A stretch of 35,347 bases of DNA from an uncultured Roseateles sp. (GTDB lineage Bacteria; Pseudomonadota; Gammaproteobacteria; Burkholderiales; Burkholderiaceae). Below, one piece after another: positions 8,985 through 17,219 of the stretch. Both the position numbers and the translations under genes were made by a program. The stretch covers positions 1-35,347 of the forward strand of contig CAMLKW010000021.1 in assembly GCA_946480605.1 (NCBI GenBank), written 5' to 3'. The first letter of the stretch is position 1. Every line of letters begins with the position of its first letter. Below the pieces are notes generated by a model, which ran no database searches, was not told the origin of the DNA, and worked only from the letters and a program-made list of their open reading frames with translations.

Positions 8985-10904
8985 TCAGTGCGTGACGCTC
9001 AGCGACGGGCAGTGCTGGCCGGCGCGGCGGTACTCGCGCTGCAGCGCGCTCAGCAGTTCGCCGTTGCCCACGCCGCCCTCGCTGCGGCGCTGCAGCCCCA
9101 ACAGCGCCGCATGAAGCGCCGCATTGCGGATCTGCCCGCCGCTGAGCGTGCAGCGGCGCGCGATCTCGTCCAGCGCCGCGCCGCTGACCGCATGGCCGGG
9201 CGGCAGATGAGCCTGCCACAGCCCGTGGCGCAGCAGTGCGTCGGGCAGCGCGAAGTCCAGCGTCAGGTCCATGCGGCGCGCGAAGGCCGTGTCGATGCGC
9301 TCGGCCGCATTGGTCGTCACCACCAGCACGCCGTCGAAGCTCTCCAGCCGCTGCAGCAGGTAGTTGGTCTCCAGGTTGGCGTAGCGGTCGTTGGCGTTGT
9401 TGACGCCGGTGCGGCCCGCCATCAGCGCATCGCCCTCGTCCAGCAGCAGCACGATGTCCAGCGCCTCGGCGGCCTCGAACACGCGCTCCAGGTTGCGCTC
9501 GGTCTCGCCGATGTACTTGCTGACCGTGGCCGCCAGGTCCACGCGGTACAGCGGCCGGCCCAGCGCCGCGGCCAGGTGGCGGGCGGCCAGCGTCTTGCCG
9601 GTGCCGCTCGGGCCCTTGAACAGCGCGCGCACGCCGTCGCCGCCGCCATGGCCGAAGGCCGCCGGCAGCACGCCGCGCAGCGTCTCGCGGTGGCGGCAGC
9701 GGGCCAGCAGCGCGTCGAAGTCCTGCTGCAGGTCGTCGCCCAGCGCCAGCGCCTCGGCCTCGCCGAGCGGCGGCATGCGCCGCGCGCTGCCGTCCAGCAT
9801 GAAGCGGCCGGCGGCCTCCAGCTCGTCCATCAGCGCGCCGGGGCGGCGGTCGATGTCAGGCACCTGGGCGGCCAGCGTGTGGATGCGCCCGCGCGGCAGG
9901 CGCAGCTCGGCCAGCGCGGGCGTCTCCGGTGCGCGGCCGAGCGCGGCGCGCCAGTGCTGCTCGCGTTCGGCGGCATCGGGTGGTGCCAGCTCCAGCCAGC
10001 GCAGATGGCGCTGCTGAGCGTCGAGCCCGCCATGCCGCGGCAGGCGCACGGCGACCGGGCCGCGATGGCCGGGCCAGTCGGGCAGGGCCTGGCGCTGACC
10101 CGGCGCCGGGTCGACGCTCAGCAGCGGCATGGCACCCAGCAGCGTGGCCAGCGCGGGCAGCGCGGGCAGCGCGGGGTCGTCCAGCGGGCCTTCGAGCAGG
10201 CCCAGGCCGGCGGCGCGGGCAATGGCACCGGCCAACGCGCGACGGCCGCTGCCGGGCACGCCGCGCAGGGCCCAGCAGGCGCCGTCTTCCGGCCGCATCG
10301 CGGCACTGCGCAGCTCGTCGGGCAGGATGAGCTCGTCCCAGCCGGGCAGGGCGTCGGCCGGCATGTGGCGCCATGGGCTCAAGACCTGGCCCCGCAGCGC
10401 GGTCCAGACGGCCTGCGGCATCTCCAGCACGCGGCGGCGCCCCTGCGGCGCCTCCTGCAGATAGCCGCCTTCGAGCAGCCGGTCCAGCGCCGCGTCCAGA
10501 CCCGGCAGCATCGCCCGCGTGCAGCGGCCCTCGTGGCCGCCCAGGGTCTCGGTCAGCGGCGCCAGGTCCGGCTCGTCGGCGATCCAGGCGCACAGCAGGA
10601 AGCCGCTCAGCGCCGGCGCATCCAGGTCCAGCGCCAGGCGCAGGCGGTCAATTGGCAGACCGCAACGCAGGCCGGACGGCGCCTGCAGCAGCCGGGCATC
10701 CAGCCGCGCCAGCGCCTCGGGCAGCACCAGGCCCTCCAGGCCGGCGCGCGCCGCGGCGTTGATGAACAGGCGCAGCGCGGGATGGGCGTCGACCAGTTCC
10801 TCCAGCGACGACAGCCGCTCGCTGGCGTCGAGCATCAGCGCCAGCGCGCTGCGCAGCTGCCACAGGGCCAGGTGGTCCGTTGCGCTCAAGGCCTTGCCGT
10901 CCAT
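8985..10904 (-). CDS. eCIS AAA+ ATPase (Pvc15/Afp15-like) with a degenerate first nucleotide-binding module
   Basis: A 639-aa protein. The C-terminal AAA+ module has Walker A GPSGTGKT (431-438), Walker B IVLLLDE (484-490), a TTNAAERID sensor region (530-538) and FARRMD (541-546) with likely arginine fingers. The N-terminal half also contains GVPGSGRRALAGAIARAAG from residue 225. This aligns with the real Walker A and its following helix, but Lys and Thr are replaced by Arg, so the first module probably cannot hydrolyse ATP. AAA+ ATPases are a hallmark of eCIS loci and are thought to help assembly or cargo handling. A strong GGGAGG lies upstream of the ATG at 10904, and the toxin gene follows 7 nt after the stop. 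Confidence 0.92.
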   Translation of the reverse strand: MDGKALSATDHLALWQLRSALALMLDASERLSSLEELVDAHPALRLFINAAARAGLEGLVLPEALARLDARLLQAPSGLRCGLPIDRLRLALDLDAPALSGFLLCAWIADEPDLAPLTETLGGHEGRCTRAMLPGLDAALDRLLEGGYLQEAPQGRRRVLEMPQAVWTALRGQVLSPWRHMPADALPGWDELILPDELRSAAMRPEDGACWALRGVPGSGRRALAGAIARAAGLGLLEGPLDDPALPALPALATLLGAMPLLSVDPAPGQRQALPDWPGHRGPVAVRLPRHGGLDAQQRHLRWLELAPPDAAEREQHWRAALGRAPETPALAELRLPRGRIHTLAAQVPDIDRRPGALMDELEAAGRFMLDGSARRMPPLGEAEALALGDDLQQDFDALLARCRHRETLRGVLPAAFGHGGGDGVRALFKGPSGTGKTLAARHLAAALGRPLYRVDLAATVSKYIGETERNLERVFEAAEALDIVLLLDEGDALMAGRTGVNNANDRYANLETNYLLQRLESFDGVLVVTTNAAERIDTAFARRMDLTLDFALPDALLRHGLWQAHLPPGHAVSGAALDEIARRCTLSGGQIRNAALHAALLGLQRRSEGGVGNGELLSALQREYRRAGQHCPSLSVTH

Positions 10905-10916
10905 CGAAACCTCCCG

Positions 10917-12512
10917 TCAGTCGAAATGGAAGCGGATGTCGCAGCCCGCGGCGGGCATCCATCCGGGGTCGCGGTCGAGCCCGGCCAGACGCACGGCGAG
11001 CGGCAGGCGGGCCAGCGGGTAGAACACATCCAGCCTTTCGCCCTGGTCCTGCAGTCGGGCGGGCAGGGCCAGCATGCGGCGGATCTGCAGGCGTGCGGAC
11101 AGGCCGTCGCGGTCGCCCAGCGCCGCGGCCAGCCGCGCATGCAGCTGCGGCCACAGCGCTAGCGGCAGCGGCTCGTGCGAGCCGGCGCTGCGCTCGATGA
11201 GCCGGCGCCGCAGCGGGTCGCGTCGCCAGCCCGGCCCGGCCCAGGCCTGGCCGGCCAGCAGCAGCAGGCGCCACGGCGGGCAGGCCAGGCCGCGGTGGCG
11301 CGGCTGCGTGAAGTCGCCATACAGGCTCAGCGCGAGCGCGGCGTTGAGCAGGAACAGCAGGCCGCCGTGGCGGCTGTCCAGCCATGACGGCAGCGGGGCG
11401 TCGAGTTCGAGGGGCTGGGCTTGCCGCCCCTCGCCGGCCACGAGGGCCGCGCGCTTGGCGGGCGGCGGCGCGTCGCCACGGCCGGGCGAGGGCGTCGAGG
11501 CCCGTAGCGACGCCGGGCCCTTGTCGTACCCCTTGCCCTGTTCGGGCGTCTTCGATGCGCCGTCGCGGGTCGGCCACGGCGTCGTGGTCGGCGGGTTTGG
11601 TGCAGCCGTCGGGCGTGCCAGCTTGCCGGCGGCTGGCGCCTCGGTCGCGCCGCCCGGCAGGGGCCGCGCGAGATCGGTTCCGGGGCGAGGCGCGTCCTCG
11701 GCGGCGCGGCCTGTGGCCGCGGACGCTGCGGGGCCCGGCCGCTCGGCCAGTCGCCACAGCGCGGCCTGGCTGGCGGCGGCCATCGCATCGGCCAGCAGCG
11801 CGGCGCAGAGCCTCAGCAGCCGTTCGGCCGCTGCAGCCGGCGGTGTCGCTGCGGCTGTAGCGGCCGTCGCCGGCCGCGGCGGGCTGGGCCCGTCCGACGG
11901 CGGCGGCGCCTGGCCGTCGAGCACCCAGGCGTGGACCTCGTCGGCCAGCAGGTAGGCGCCCGACAGGGCCGTGACGGCATGGCGCAATCCGTCCGTCCCC
12001 AGGCTGTCCAGCCAGGCTTCGGCGCGCGGCGGCCCCAGCCTTTGCAGCGCGCGTGGCATCAGCTGCGGCGCCTGCAACCAGCGCGACAGCGCCTGCGCCG
12101 GCTGCGGCGACGCCGGCGTCCATCTCCCGCCGCGCGGCGCCTGTGCGACGGCCCGCCACCACCAGCGCCGCTGCAGCAGGCCGGCCAGCGTGTCGCGGGC
12201 CAGGCAGGCCAGCAGCTCGGCCTCGTCGGCGAACCACACCGCATCGGCATCGTCGTCGGCCGACGCGGCGCGGCGCGCGCCGGCCAGCAGCGCGGCCAGC
12301 GGCGCATAGCGGGTGGCGCTGTCGCCGGCCTGCACGGCGCTCCAGCGCATGGCCAGGCGGCGCACCAGCACGATGGCATCGCCGGGCAGGCCGTGGCGGG
12401 CCGGATCGGCCTCGGCAAGCCAGCGCTCCAGGCCCTGGCGCAGCCGCGGCCCATCGGCCAGGCGTGCGGGCACGCGGGCCGTGCGTATCGCGTGGGGCAG
12501 GGCGCCGCTCAT
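10917..12512 (-). CDS. Probable contractile injection system tape-measure-type protein (Pvc14 position)
   Basis: A 531-aa protein. The N-terminus (LPHAIRTARVPARLADGPRL, from residue 5) and a C-terminal block (about 395-450, with GGLLFLLNAALALSLYGDF and PWRLLLLAGQAW) resemble my memory of the CIS_TMP family, which sits just before the AAA+ gene in many eCIS loci. The two blocks are joined by about 130 residues of Ala/Pro/Ser/Gly-rich linker. The gene order (fibre, this gene, AAA+) equals Pvc13-Pvc14-Pvc15. Tape-measure proteins set tube length. This one lacks an obvious long coiled coil, so that role rests on position and weak resemblance. I use the ATG at 12512, which is preceded by a G-rich stretch. 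A longer in-frame extension would run through the tRNA-like element and is rejected. Confidence 0.6.
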   Translation of the reverse strand: MSGALPHAIRTARVPARLADGPRLRQGLERWLAEADPARHGLPGDAIVLVRRLAMRWSAVQAGDSATRYAPLAALLAGARRAASADDDADAVWFADEAELLACLARDTLAGLLQRRWWWRAVAQAPRGGRWTPASPQPAQALSRWLQAPQLMPRALQRLGPPRAEAWLDSLGTDGLRHAVTALSGAYLLADEVHAWVLDGQAPPPSDGPSPPRPATAATAAATPPAAAAERLLRLCAALLADAMAAASQAALWRLAERPGPAASAATGRAAEDAPRPGTDLARPLPGGATEAPAAGKLARPTAAPNPPTTTPWPTRDGASKTPEQGKGYDKGPASLRASTPSPGRGDAPPPAKRAALVAGEGRQAQPLELDAPLPSWLDSRHGGLLFLLNAALALSLYGDFTQPRHRGLACPPWRLLLLAGQAWAGPGWRRDPLRRRLIERSAGSHEPLPLALWPQLHARLAAALGDRDGLSARLQIRRMLALPARLQDQGERLDVFYPLARLPLAVRLAGLDRDPGWMPAAGCDIRFHFD

Positions 12513-12536
12513 GGCCCGGCCCCCCGGCATGCATTC

Positions 12537-12563
12537 GGGGGCGGGCTTGGACCCCCCGCCCCC
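12537..12563. repeat. Perfect 9-bp GC hairpin in the operon gap
   Basis: GGGGGCGGG (12537-12545) is the exact inverted complement of CCCGCCCCC (12555-12563), with a 9-nt loop. On the transcribed strand it directly follows the tRNA-like element and ends about 25 nt before the start codon at 12512. No T-run follows. It could act as a transcription attenuator, an RNA processing or stability element, or a translational control hairpin for the tape-measure-like gene. Confidence 0.6.
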
Positions 12564-12655
12564 ACGTGCGCGGGATTCGAACCCGCTGAACCGGCCGTCC
12601 CACCAGACGCGAATCCGGGAGCACGACCGGCCACACCTACCATGGCTCGCACGTT
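12563..12655 (-). ncRNA. tRNA-like element (possible degenerate or non-canonical tRNA)
   Basis: On the minus strand, 12570-12586 forms a perfect T-arm: stem GCGGG/CCCGC with the 7-nt loop TTCGAAT, the invariant tRNA pattern. The 7 nt after it, GCACGTG, pair at 6 of 7 positions with AACGTGC at 12649-12655, as an acceptor stem would. Two nt after that 5' strand, GCCA and TGGC enclose a D-loop-like TGGTAGGTG. The total span is 93 nt, in the range of class II tRNAs. I cannot fold a standard anticodon arm from the middle: the best stem, CCGGA/TCTGG, leaves a 6-nt loop and 11 nt before it. No CCA is encoded. It may be a decayed tRNA, an unusual tRNA, a tRNA-mimic or an old integration scar. A functional tRNA is not shown. 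Confidence 0.4.
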
Positions 12656-12684
12656 GAAACTCGATGTCTGCCGGCGCATGGCCA

Positions 12685-15159
12685 TCACACCAGCAGGTTG
12701 TGGGCATCGGTGATCAGGGCCAGCACGTCCTTCTCGGCCTTGATGACCTGGGTGGCCTGCTCGGCCAGGTTGGCCTCGAACAGCCACAGACAGGGCGGCC
12801 CGCCTTCGCGCACCGGGTCCGGGGTCGGCAACGGCCTGACGGGCTTGAAGTGGATGCCGACGTTGGTGCCGCTCAGGTGGTTGCCGCGCACGCAGAGCAT
12901 CGGGCCGTAGGCGCCGCTGAGCCGGATGGACTCCTCCACCTTGTTCCGGGCCTGCAGCGGCTGCGTCACCCGGTTGCCCTCGATGGCCAGTGAGACCGCG
13001 TTGCCAACGAAGATGCCGAAGCGGTTGTGCGACAGCTCGCGCTCGCCCACGCCGATCTGCACGCGGTTGTTCAGCACGCTGGCCCGTTCGACGCTCAGCG
13101 GGCTGCCCTTGGCCGTCTCGCTCTGCGACAGGCCGATTGCGATGCCCTGCGCCGCGTGGATGACCACGTTGTCCGCGATCGTCACCACGTCCGCGCGGCT
13201 GCCGGCCACGACGATGCCACGCTCCGGCGGCAGCAGCTCGTAGCGGGCGCGCAGGCGGTTGTGGCGGATCTCGCTGAGGCCCGCGTCCACGCAGAGGATG
13301 CCGATCTGCGCCGCGCCGATCTGCAGCTCGCAGTCGGCGATGCAGACATGGCCGGCCTCGGGCAGCTCGGCCAGTTTGCCGCCGCCCTTCATGGCCCGCT
13401 TCAGCAGCCGTTCCTTGCGGCGCCGTTCGGCCTCGCTGAGCTTGCTCTCCTCGGCCGGCTCCACCGACTGCCGCACGACGATGCAGGCCGCGCCCGCCGC
13501 GGTGGCATCGTCGCAGCTGGCGCTCAGGCGTTCGATGTGGACGCTGGGCACGCCGACGACGGTCAGCGCGCCCAGCAGGCCCCCGCCGAGGTCAGCCAGG
13601 TCGCCCTTGCCGCTGTCGATGCGACCGCCTTCCACGGCCAGGTCGCTGAGGGTCAGCGAGGCGCAGTCGCTGACGATCAGCGCCGCCTCACCACGGCTGC
13701 AGCTCAGCACCGATGCGGCGCCCTGGCCGCGGATGAGCAGGTGGCCCAGGCGCTGCAGCTGCAGCGGCCGGTCCAGCTCGTAGACGCCGGCCTCGAAGCA
13801 CAGCGTCAGGTCCGCGCCGGGGGGCAGGCCGTCGATCAGCGCCTGCGCATCCGTGCCCGGCCACACGCTGCGCTCGCCGCAGACGCGCGCGCGCAACTCG
13901 TCGATGGCGGCCTGCACGTCGTTGACGCCCGGCAGCCGTGCGCGCTGGCCGTCCAGCCAGACCTCCTCGGCATGCGGCGCGTTGGGCGCCTCGCGGACGA
14001 AGCACTGTGGCCCGCCCTCGACCGCGTAGAGCCGCAAGCGCGGCCGGTTGCCGGCGGCCGCCAGGTCGATGGCGTCGCGGCGCAGCGCCTGGCCCAGCAG
14101 CGCGCGCACGTCGCCGGCCGCCAGCGGCACCGTGCGGGCCGGCCTGCGGGTGTCCAGGAAGGCCATGCCGTCGACGCGGCGGGTGCCGCTGGCATCGAGG
14201 AAGCCGGCCGGCGGCAGCCAGGCGAACCAGTCGGCCGCCTTCAACCCGGCCAGCGAGCCGGCCGGGATCTCCGACAGCTGTTGCTGGAACTGCGCCAGTT
14301 GCGCCTCGCCGAGTGCGTCCAGCCCGGGGCCGAACCAGGCGCTCCAGGCGCTTGACGCCGGCTCGCCGGCGACGCGGCGGCGCACCGCCCAGGCGTCGAT
14401 GAAGGCGATGCCGGCGCTGGCGGTCAGGTAGACCAGGCCCAGCGGCAGCTCGCAGTCGCTCAAGCTGACGGCGCGCAGCCCCTGCAGCAGCCCGGCGCTG
14501 GTGGGTGCAGTGCCGGGCTGCGCATGGGCCGCGGCCAGCGCCGGGTAGCCGAAACAGGCATAGGCGACGGCGCTACGCCACTTCGACACCGCCGCCGCGC
14601 CGACCGGGTTGGCCGCCAGGCCCAGCCTGGCCAGCAGCGTGTCCTCGATGCGCAGCAGGCGCAGTTGCACGGCCTCGACGGTGGCGTCGCTGTTGCAGCC
14701 GGCATGGCCCGGGTCCAGCGCCAGCACCGGCGCCTTGCCTTCCTTGATGCTGATCGGCGCCAGCGTCAGCAGATAGAGGCCGTTGCCGGCCACATAGCCG
14801 CCTCCGGCCAGCGTGCCGCAGCGGCCGAAACCGCCCGTGCCGGCGATGCTGCCGGCATCGGGCGTCGGCGCCAACGCCAGCAACTGGTCGCTGCCCAGGC
14901 ACAGCGTCCCGCCCGCAGCGCTGAGCCCCAAGCCGGCGGTCACGCGCAGCTGGCGCTGGGCCGCATCGGCGATGGAAATCTCCAGCCCGTGCACGACGCC
15001 GGCGCCCAGGCCCTGGCCCAGCCGCGCATCGGCCTCGTGCTGGGCCTGCTGCGTGCGCGCCATGTCGCCCTGCGTGACGAGGCGGCCGTTGAAGAAGTTG
15101 ACGTGGCGTATCGCCTGCTCGGCGAGCGGCGTGCCCAGGCGGGTCGTGGTGCTGCTCAT
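12685..15159 (-). CDS. Parallel beta-helix fibre-like protein with baseplate-attachment N-terminus
   Basis: An 824-aa protein. Residues about 17-65 (IRHVNFFNGRLVTQGDM, then GAGVVHGLEI) resemble the N-terminus of the preceding fibre gene, which suggests a common attachment module. The C-terminal half (about 420-800) has the spaced repeats of a right-handed beta-helix, with short runs such as IRHNRLRA, IADNVVIHAAQGIAIGL, VLNNRVQIG and IRGNHL-like turns, as in pectate-lyase-fold tail spikes. Likely role: a receptor-binding or glycan-degrading spike on the baseplate rim. A KLSEAERRRKERLLKR insert (around residue 590) breaks the helix and looks like an exposed charged hairpin. Catalytic residues cannot be named. 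The start at 15159 follows the upstream stop by 2 nt. Confidence 0.75.
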   Translation of the reverse strand: MSSTTTRLGTPLAEQAIRHVNFFNGRLVTQGDMARTQQAQHEADARLGQGLGAGVVHGLEISIADAAQRQLRVTAGLGLSAAGGTLCLGSDQLLALAPTPDAGSIAGTGGFGRCGTLAGGGYVAGNGLYLLTLAPISIKEGKAPVLALDPGHAGCNSDATVEAVQLRLLRIEDTLLARLGLAANPVGAAAVSKWRSAVAYACFGYPALAAAHAQPGTAPTSAGLLQGLRAVSLSDCELPLGLVYLTASAGIAFIDAWAVRRRVAGEPASSAWSAWFGPGLDALGEAQLAQFQQQLSEIPAGSLAGLKAADWFAWLPPAGFLDASGTRRVDGMAFLDTRRPARTVPLAAGDVRALLGQALRRDAIDLAAAGNRPRLRLYAVEGGPQCFVREAPNAPHAEEVWLDGQRARLPGVNDVQAAIDELRARVCGERSVWPGTDAQALIDGLPPGADLTLCFEAGVYELDRPLQLQRLGHLLIRGQGAASVLSCSRGEAALIVSDCASLTLSDLAVEGGRIDSGKGDLADLGGGLLGALTVVGVPSVHIERLSASCDDATAAGAACIVVRQSVEPAEESKLSEAERRRKERLLKRAMKGGGKLAELPEAGHVCIADCELQIGAAQIGILCVDAGLSEIRHNRLRARYELLPPERGIVVAGSRADVVTIADNVVIHAAQGIAIGLSQSETAKGSPLSVERASVLNNRVQIGVGERELSHNRFGIFVGNAVSLAIEGNRVTQPLQARNKVEESIRLSGAYGPMLCVRGNHLSGTNVGIHFKPVRPLPTPDPVREGGPPCLWLFEANLAEQATQVIKAEKDVLALITDAHNLLV

Positions 15160-15161
15160 GG

Positions 15162-17198
15162 CTAGCCCCGATCGGCGAAGCGGCTGACCTCGACCTGGAA
15201 GGCCAGGTTGAACTCGCCGCGGTCCAGTTGCTGCGCGGCCAGCAGCAGCACGGTGAAGAAGATCTGGTCGTTGCCTTCCGTCCTGACGCGTTCGAGCAGA
15301 TAGGGCTGGAAGCCGAACTTGGTGCCGTCCTGCCAGATCGGCGTGAGCTTGACGATGTACTGCGGCAGCTTCGTGGCGTCCTTCACCGTGGCCGTGAAGT
15401 CGATGCGGGCCTGCGTGCCCTGGGCCACGGCCCGCCGGGCCTGCAGGTCGCCATAGCCGCCGCCGGCCGGGTCCATCGTCACCTGCCCCTGCGTGTTGAC
15501 CAGCAGGACGCGCGCCTCGCCGGCCGCCACGATCTGGTAGGGCGCGGCCGTGCCGCGGCCGACGAACTGGCCGGTGGGGGCCGGCGCGGGCGGCGGTGGC
15601 GCCGGCAGGTCGGCGGCGATCCAGGCGCCGCCCACGAAGCGCAGGATCTGGTCGGCCTGCGGGTTGGGGGCGTTCAGCGCCCGGCCCTGCAGCGCGGCGA
15701 GCCGGTTGCCGCCGATGGGACCGGCCAGGTCGCCGGCCAGGTTGGGCAGGGCCGGCGGCGCCGGCAGGGCGCGTGGCTGCCACTGGCCGGCGCTGAAGGT
15801 CAGCACCTGGCCCTCGGTGATGGGCGCGGGTGCGGCCAGCGGCACACCTTGCAGCGCTGCGAGCCGGTTGGCACCGATGGCACCGGTGAGGTCGCCGGCC
15901 AGGTTGGGGATGGCTGGCGGAGGTGGCGGCGCGGGCAGCGCGCGCGGCTGCCACTGGCCGGCGTTGAAGGTCAGCACCTGGCCCGCGGTGATGGGTGCCG
16001 GCGCCGCCAGCGGCACGCCCTGCAGGCTGGCGATGCGCGCGTTGCCCAGCGAGCCCGACAGGTCACCGCCCAGCGCCGGCAGCGTGGGGCTGCCGTGGGT
16101 GTGGTCGGCGCGCGCGTAGTCCAGCGCGCTGCCGGGCGAGGGCGGCAGGCCGAAGGCGGTCTCGGCGACGACGCTGTTGCCGGGCTCGGCGCCGCGGTCG
16201 TCGCGCTGGCGCAGCAGCAGCTCCTGCACCATGCGCAGCGTCAGCAGCACGGGCCGGCGGCTCTCGTCGACGACGACCGGCTCGGCCGCCAGGTCGGCCA
16301 CCTGCCAGCCGTCGGCGGTGGGCACCAGGGCCAGCTCCAGCCGCGCCAGCAGCACCGCGTCGTCCAGCGGCGCGATCGGTGTCGCGTTGCAGCTGCAGTC
16401 GGGCCGTGCCATCCACAGCGGCCGCAGCTCGGTGGCCCACAGGCGCAGCGCGGCGCGGAACAGCGCTTCGTCGGCGCCGGCCGGCAGGCTGCCCTCCAGG
16501 TAGTCCGCGGGCGGCAGCCAGGGCGGCGACAGCGGCGGCGACGAGGGGTCGAGCCAGTCCTGCGCGGCGGCGCGCAGCGCGGCGACGAAGCCGGCCTCGT
16601 CCAGCGGCGGCGACGTGGCCACCAGCTCGGTGCCCAGCAGCCACTCGACGAAGTCGCGCAGCGCATCCTCCTCGCGCTGGGCCGGCGGCGCGGCGCGCAG
16701 GTCGAGGCGGAAGCTGTCGGCGATGCGCGAGGGCGCCATCAGCTCGTCGTCGCTGCGGCAGGGCTCGCCGGGGATGGGGACCTGGTCGGTCAGGCACTGC
16801 ATGGAGGACAGCACCAGGTAGGCGCTGAAGGTCGCCGGGCTGCCGCTCAGGCCGGCGTCGACCGCGGCGCGGTTGGCCAGCAGCCAGTCGTTCAGGTGGG
16901 CGCACTGGTCGCCTTCCACGCAGACCGGCGTGCCCGAGGGCAGCCAGGCCATGCCCGGCCTGACGCGCACGCGCGGGCCCTTGTCGCCGTCGGGCTCGAT
17001 GACGACGGCCAGGCCGTGCACGGTGCCGTAGCCGAGCACCTCGCGGGCCAGCTCGCGCCGGCGCGAGCCTTCGTAGAGCTGGTCCTGGAAGAAGTCGTCC
17101 ACGCCCATCAGCATGCCCAGCGTGTAGTTGACGCGCTTGCAGGTGTCGGTCGCGGCGGTGCCGGGGCCGGGCGAATTGGAGGGAGAACAGCAAGCCAT
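15162..17198 (-). CDS. Tail fibre-like protein with three collagen-free fibre repeats (Pvc13 position)
   Basis: A 678-aa protein with a strong GAGGAG ribosome binding site before the ATG at 17198. The N-terminus has KRVNYTLGMLMGVDDFFQDQ and GYGTVHGLAVVI, shared in pattern with the next gene. A middle helical region follows, then a neck AETAFGLPPSPGSALDYARADHTHG, split here at residue level into the known phage-fibre motif YARADHTHG. Three tandem repeats of about 54-57 aa come next, each starting GDL(S/T/A)G. The final about 110 residues form a predicted beta-rich tip. Fibre proteins of this kind give host or surface recognition. The gene lies after the gp7-like baseplate gene, as expected for Pvc13. 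The receptor is unknown. Confidence 0.75.
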   Translation of the reverse strand: MACCSPSNSPGPGTAATDTCKRVNYTLGMLMGVDDFFQDQLYEGSRRRELAREVLGYGTVHGLAVVIEPDGDKGPRVRVRPGMAWLPSGTPVCVEGDQCAHLNDWLLANRAAVDAGLSGSPATFSAYLVLSSMQCLTDQVPIPGEPCRSDDELMAPSRIADSFRLDLRAAPPAQREEDALRDFVEWLLGTELVATSPPLDEAGFVAALRAAAQDWLDPSSPPLSPPWLPPADYLEGSLPAGADEALFRAALRLWATELRPLWMARPDCSCNATPIAPLDDAVLLARLELALVPTADGWQVADLAAEPVVVDESRRPVLLTLRMVQELLLRQRDDRGAEPGNSVVAETAFGLPPSPGSALDYARADHTHGSPTLPALGGDLSGSLGNARIASLQGVPLAAPAPITAGQVLTFNAGQWQPRALPAPPPPPAIPNLAGDLTGAIGANRLAALQGVPLAAPAPITEGQVLTFSAGQWQPRALPAPPALPNLAGDLAGPIGGNRLAALQGRALNAPNPQADQILRFVGGAWIAADLPAPPPPAPAPTGQFVGRGTAAPYQIVAAGEARVLLVNTQGQVTMDPAGGGYGDLQARRAVAQGTQARIDFTATVKDATKLPQYIVKLTPIWQDGTKFGFQPYLLERVRTEGNDQIFFTVLLLAAQQLDRGEFNLAFQVEVSRFADRG
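15582..16067 (-). repeat. Three tandem fibre repeats inside the fibre gene
   Basis: In-frame repeats start at 16067, 15896 and 15734 on the minus strand. The first two units are 171 nt (57 aa) and 162 nt (54 aa). The third is more diverged and ends near 15582. Shared features are GDL.G.(I/L)G..R(I/L)A.LQG, then PLAAPAPIT.GQVLTF and W.PRALPAPP. The first two share long nearly identical stretches, which points to recent duplication or recombination and lets fibre length vary. Confidence 0.85.
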
Positions 17199-17219
17199 GG
17201 GGGGTCTCCTCGATCACAT

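Noticed and set aside
5039..8995. 1318-aa open frame on the plus strand opposite the toxin gene
   Set aside because: His/Gln/Arg/Leu-rich, no recognisable domain; antisense shadow of the DUF4157 gene.
8682..11162. 826-aa open frame on the plus strand across the AAA+ gene
   Set aside because: Spans two real minus-strand genes and reads as low-complexity Gln/Ala/Arg.
10648..12636. 662-aa minus-strand frame overlapping the tape-measure-like gene
   Set aside because: Arg/Ala/Gly-rich; the 10917-12512 frame has a fitting start, stop spacing and family-like ends.
12563..12655. A normal functional tRNA gene
   Set aside because: No canonical 5+7+5 anticodon arm could be folded and no CCA is encoded; kept only as tRNA-like.
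15162..15954. N-terminal extension of the beta-helix gene to 15954
   Set aside because: It would overlap the fibre gene by about 800 nt; the ATG at 15159 starts 2 nt after the fibre stop and matches the shared N-terminal module.
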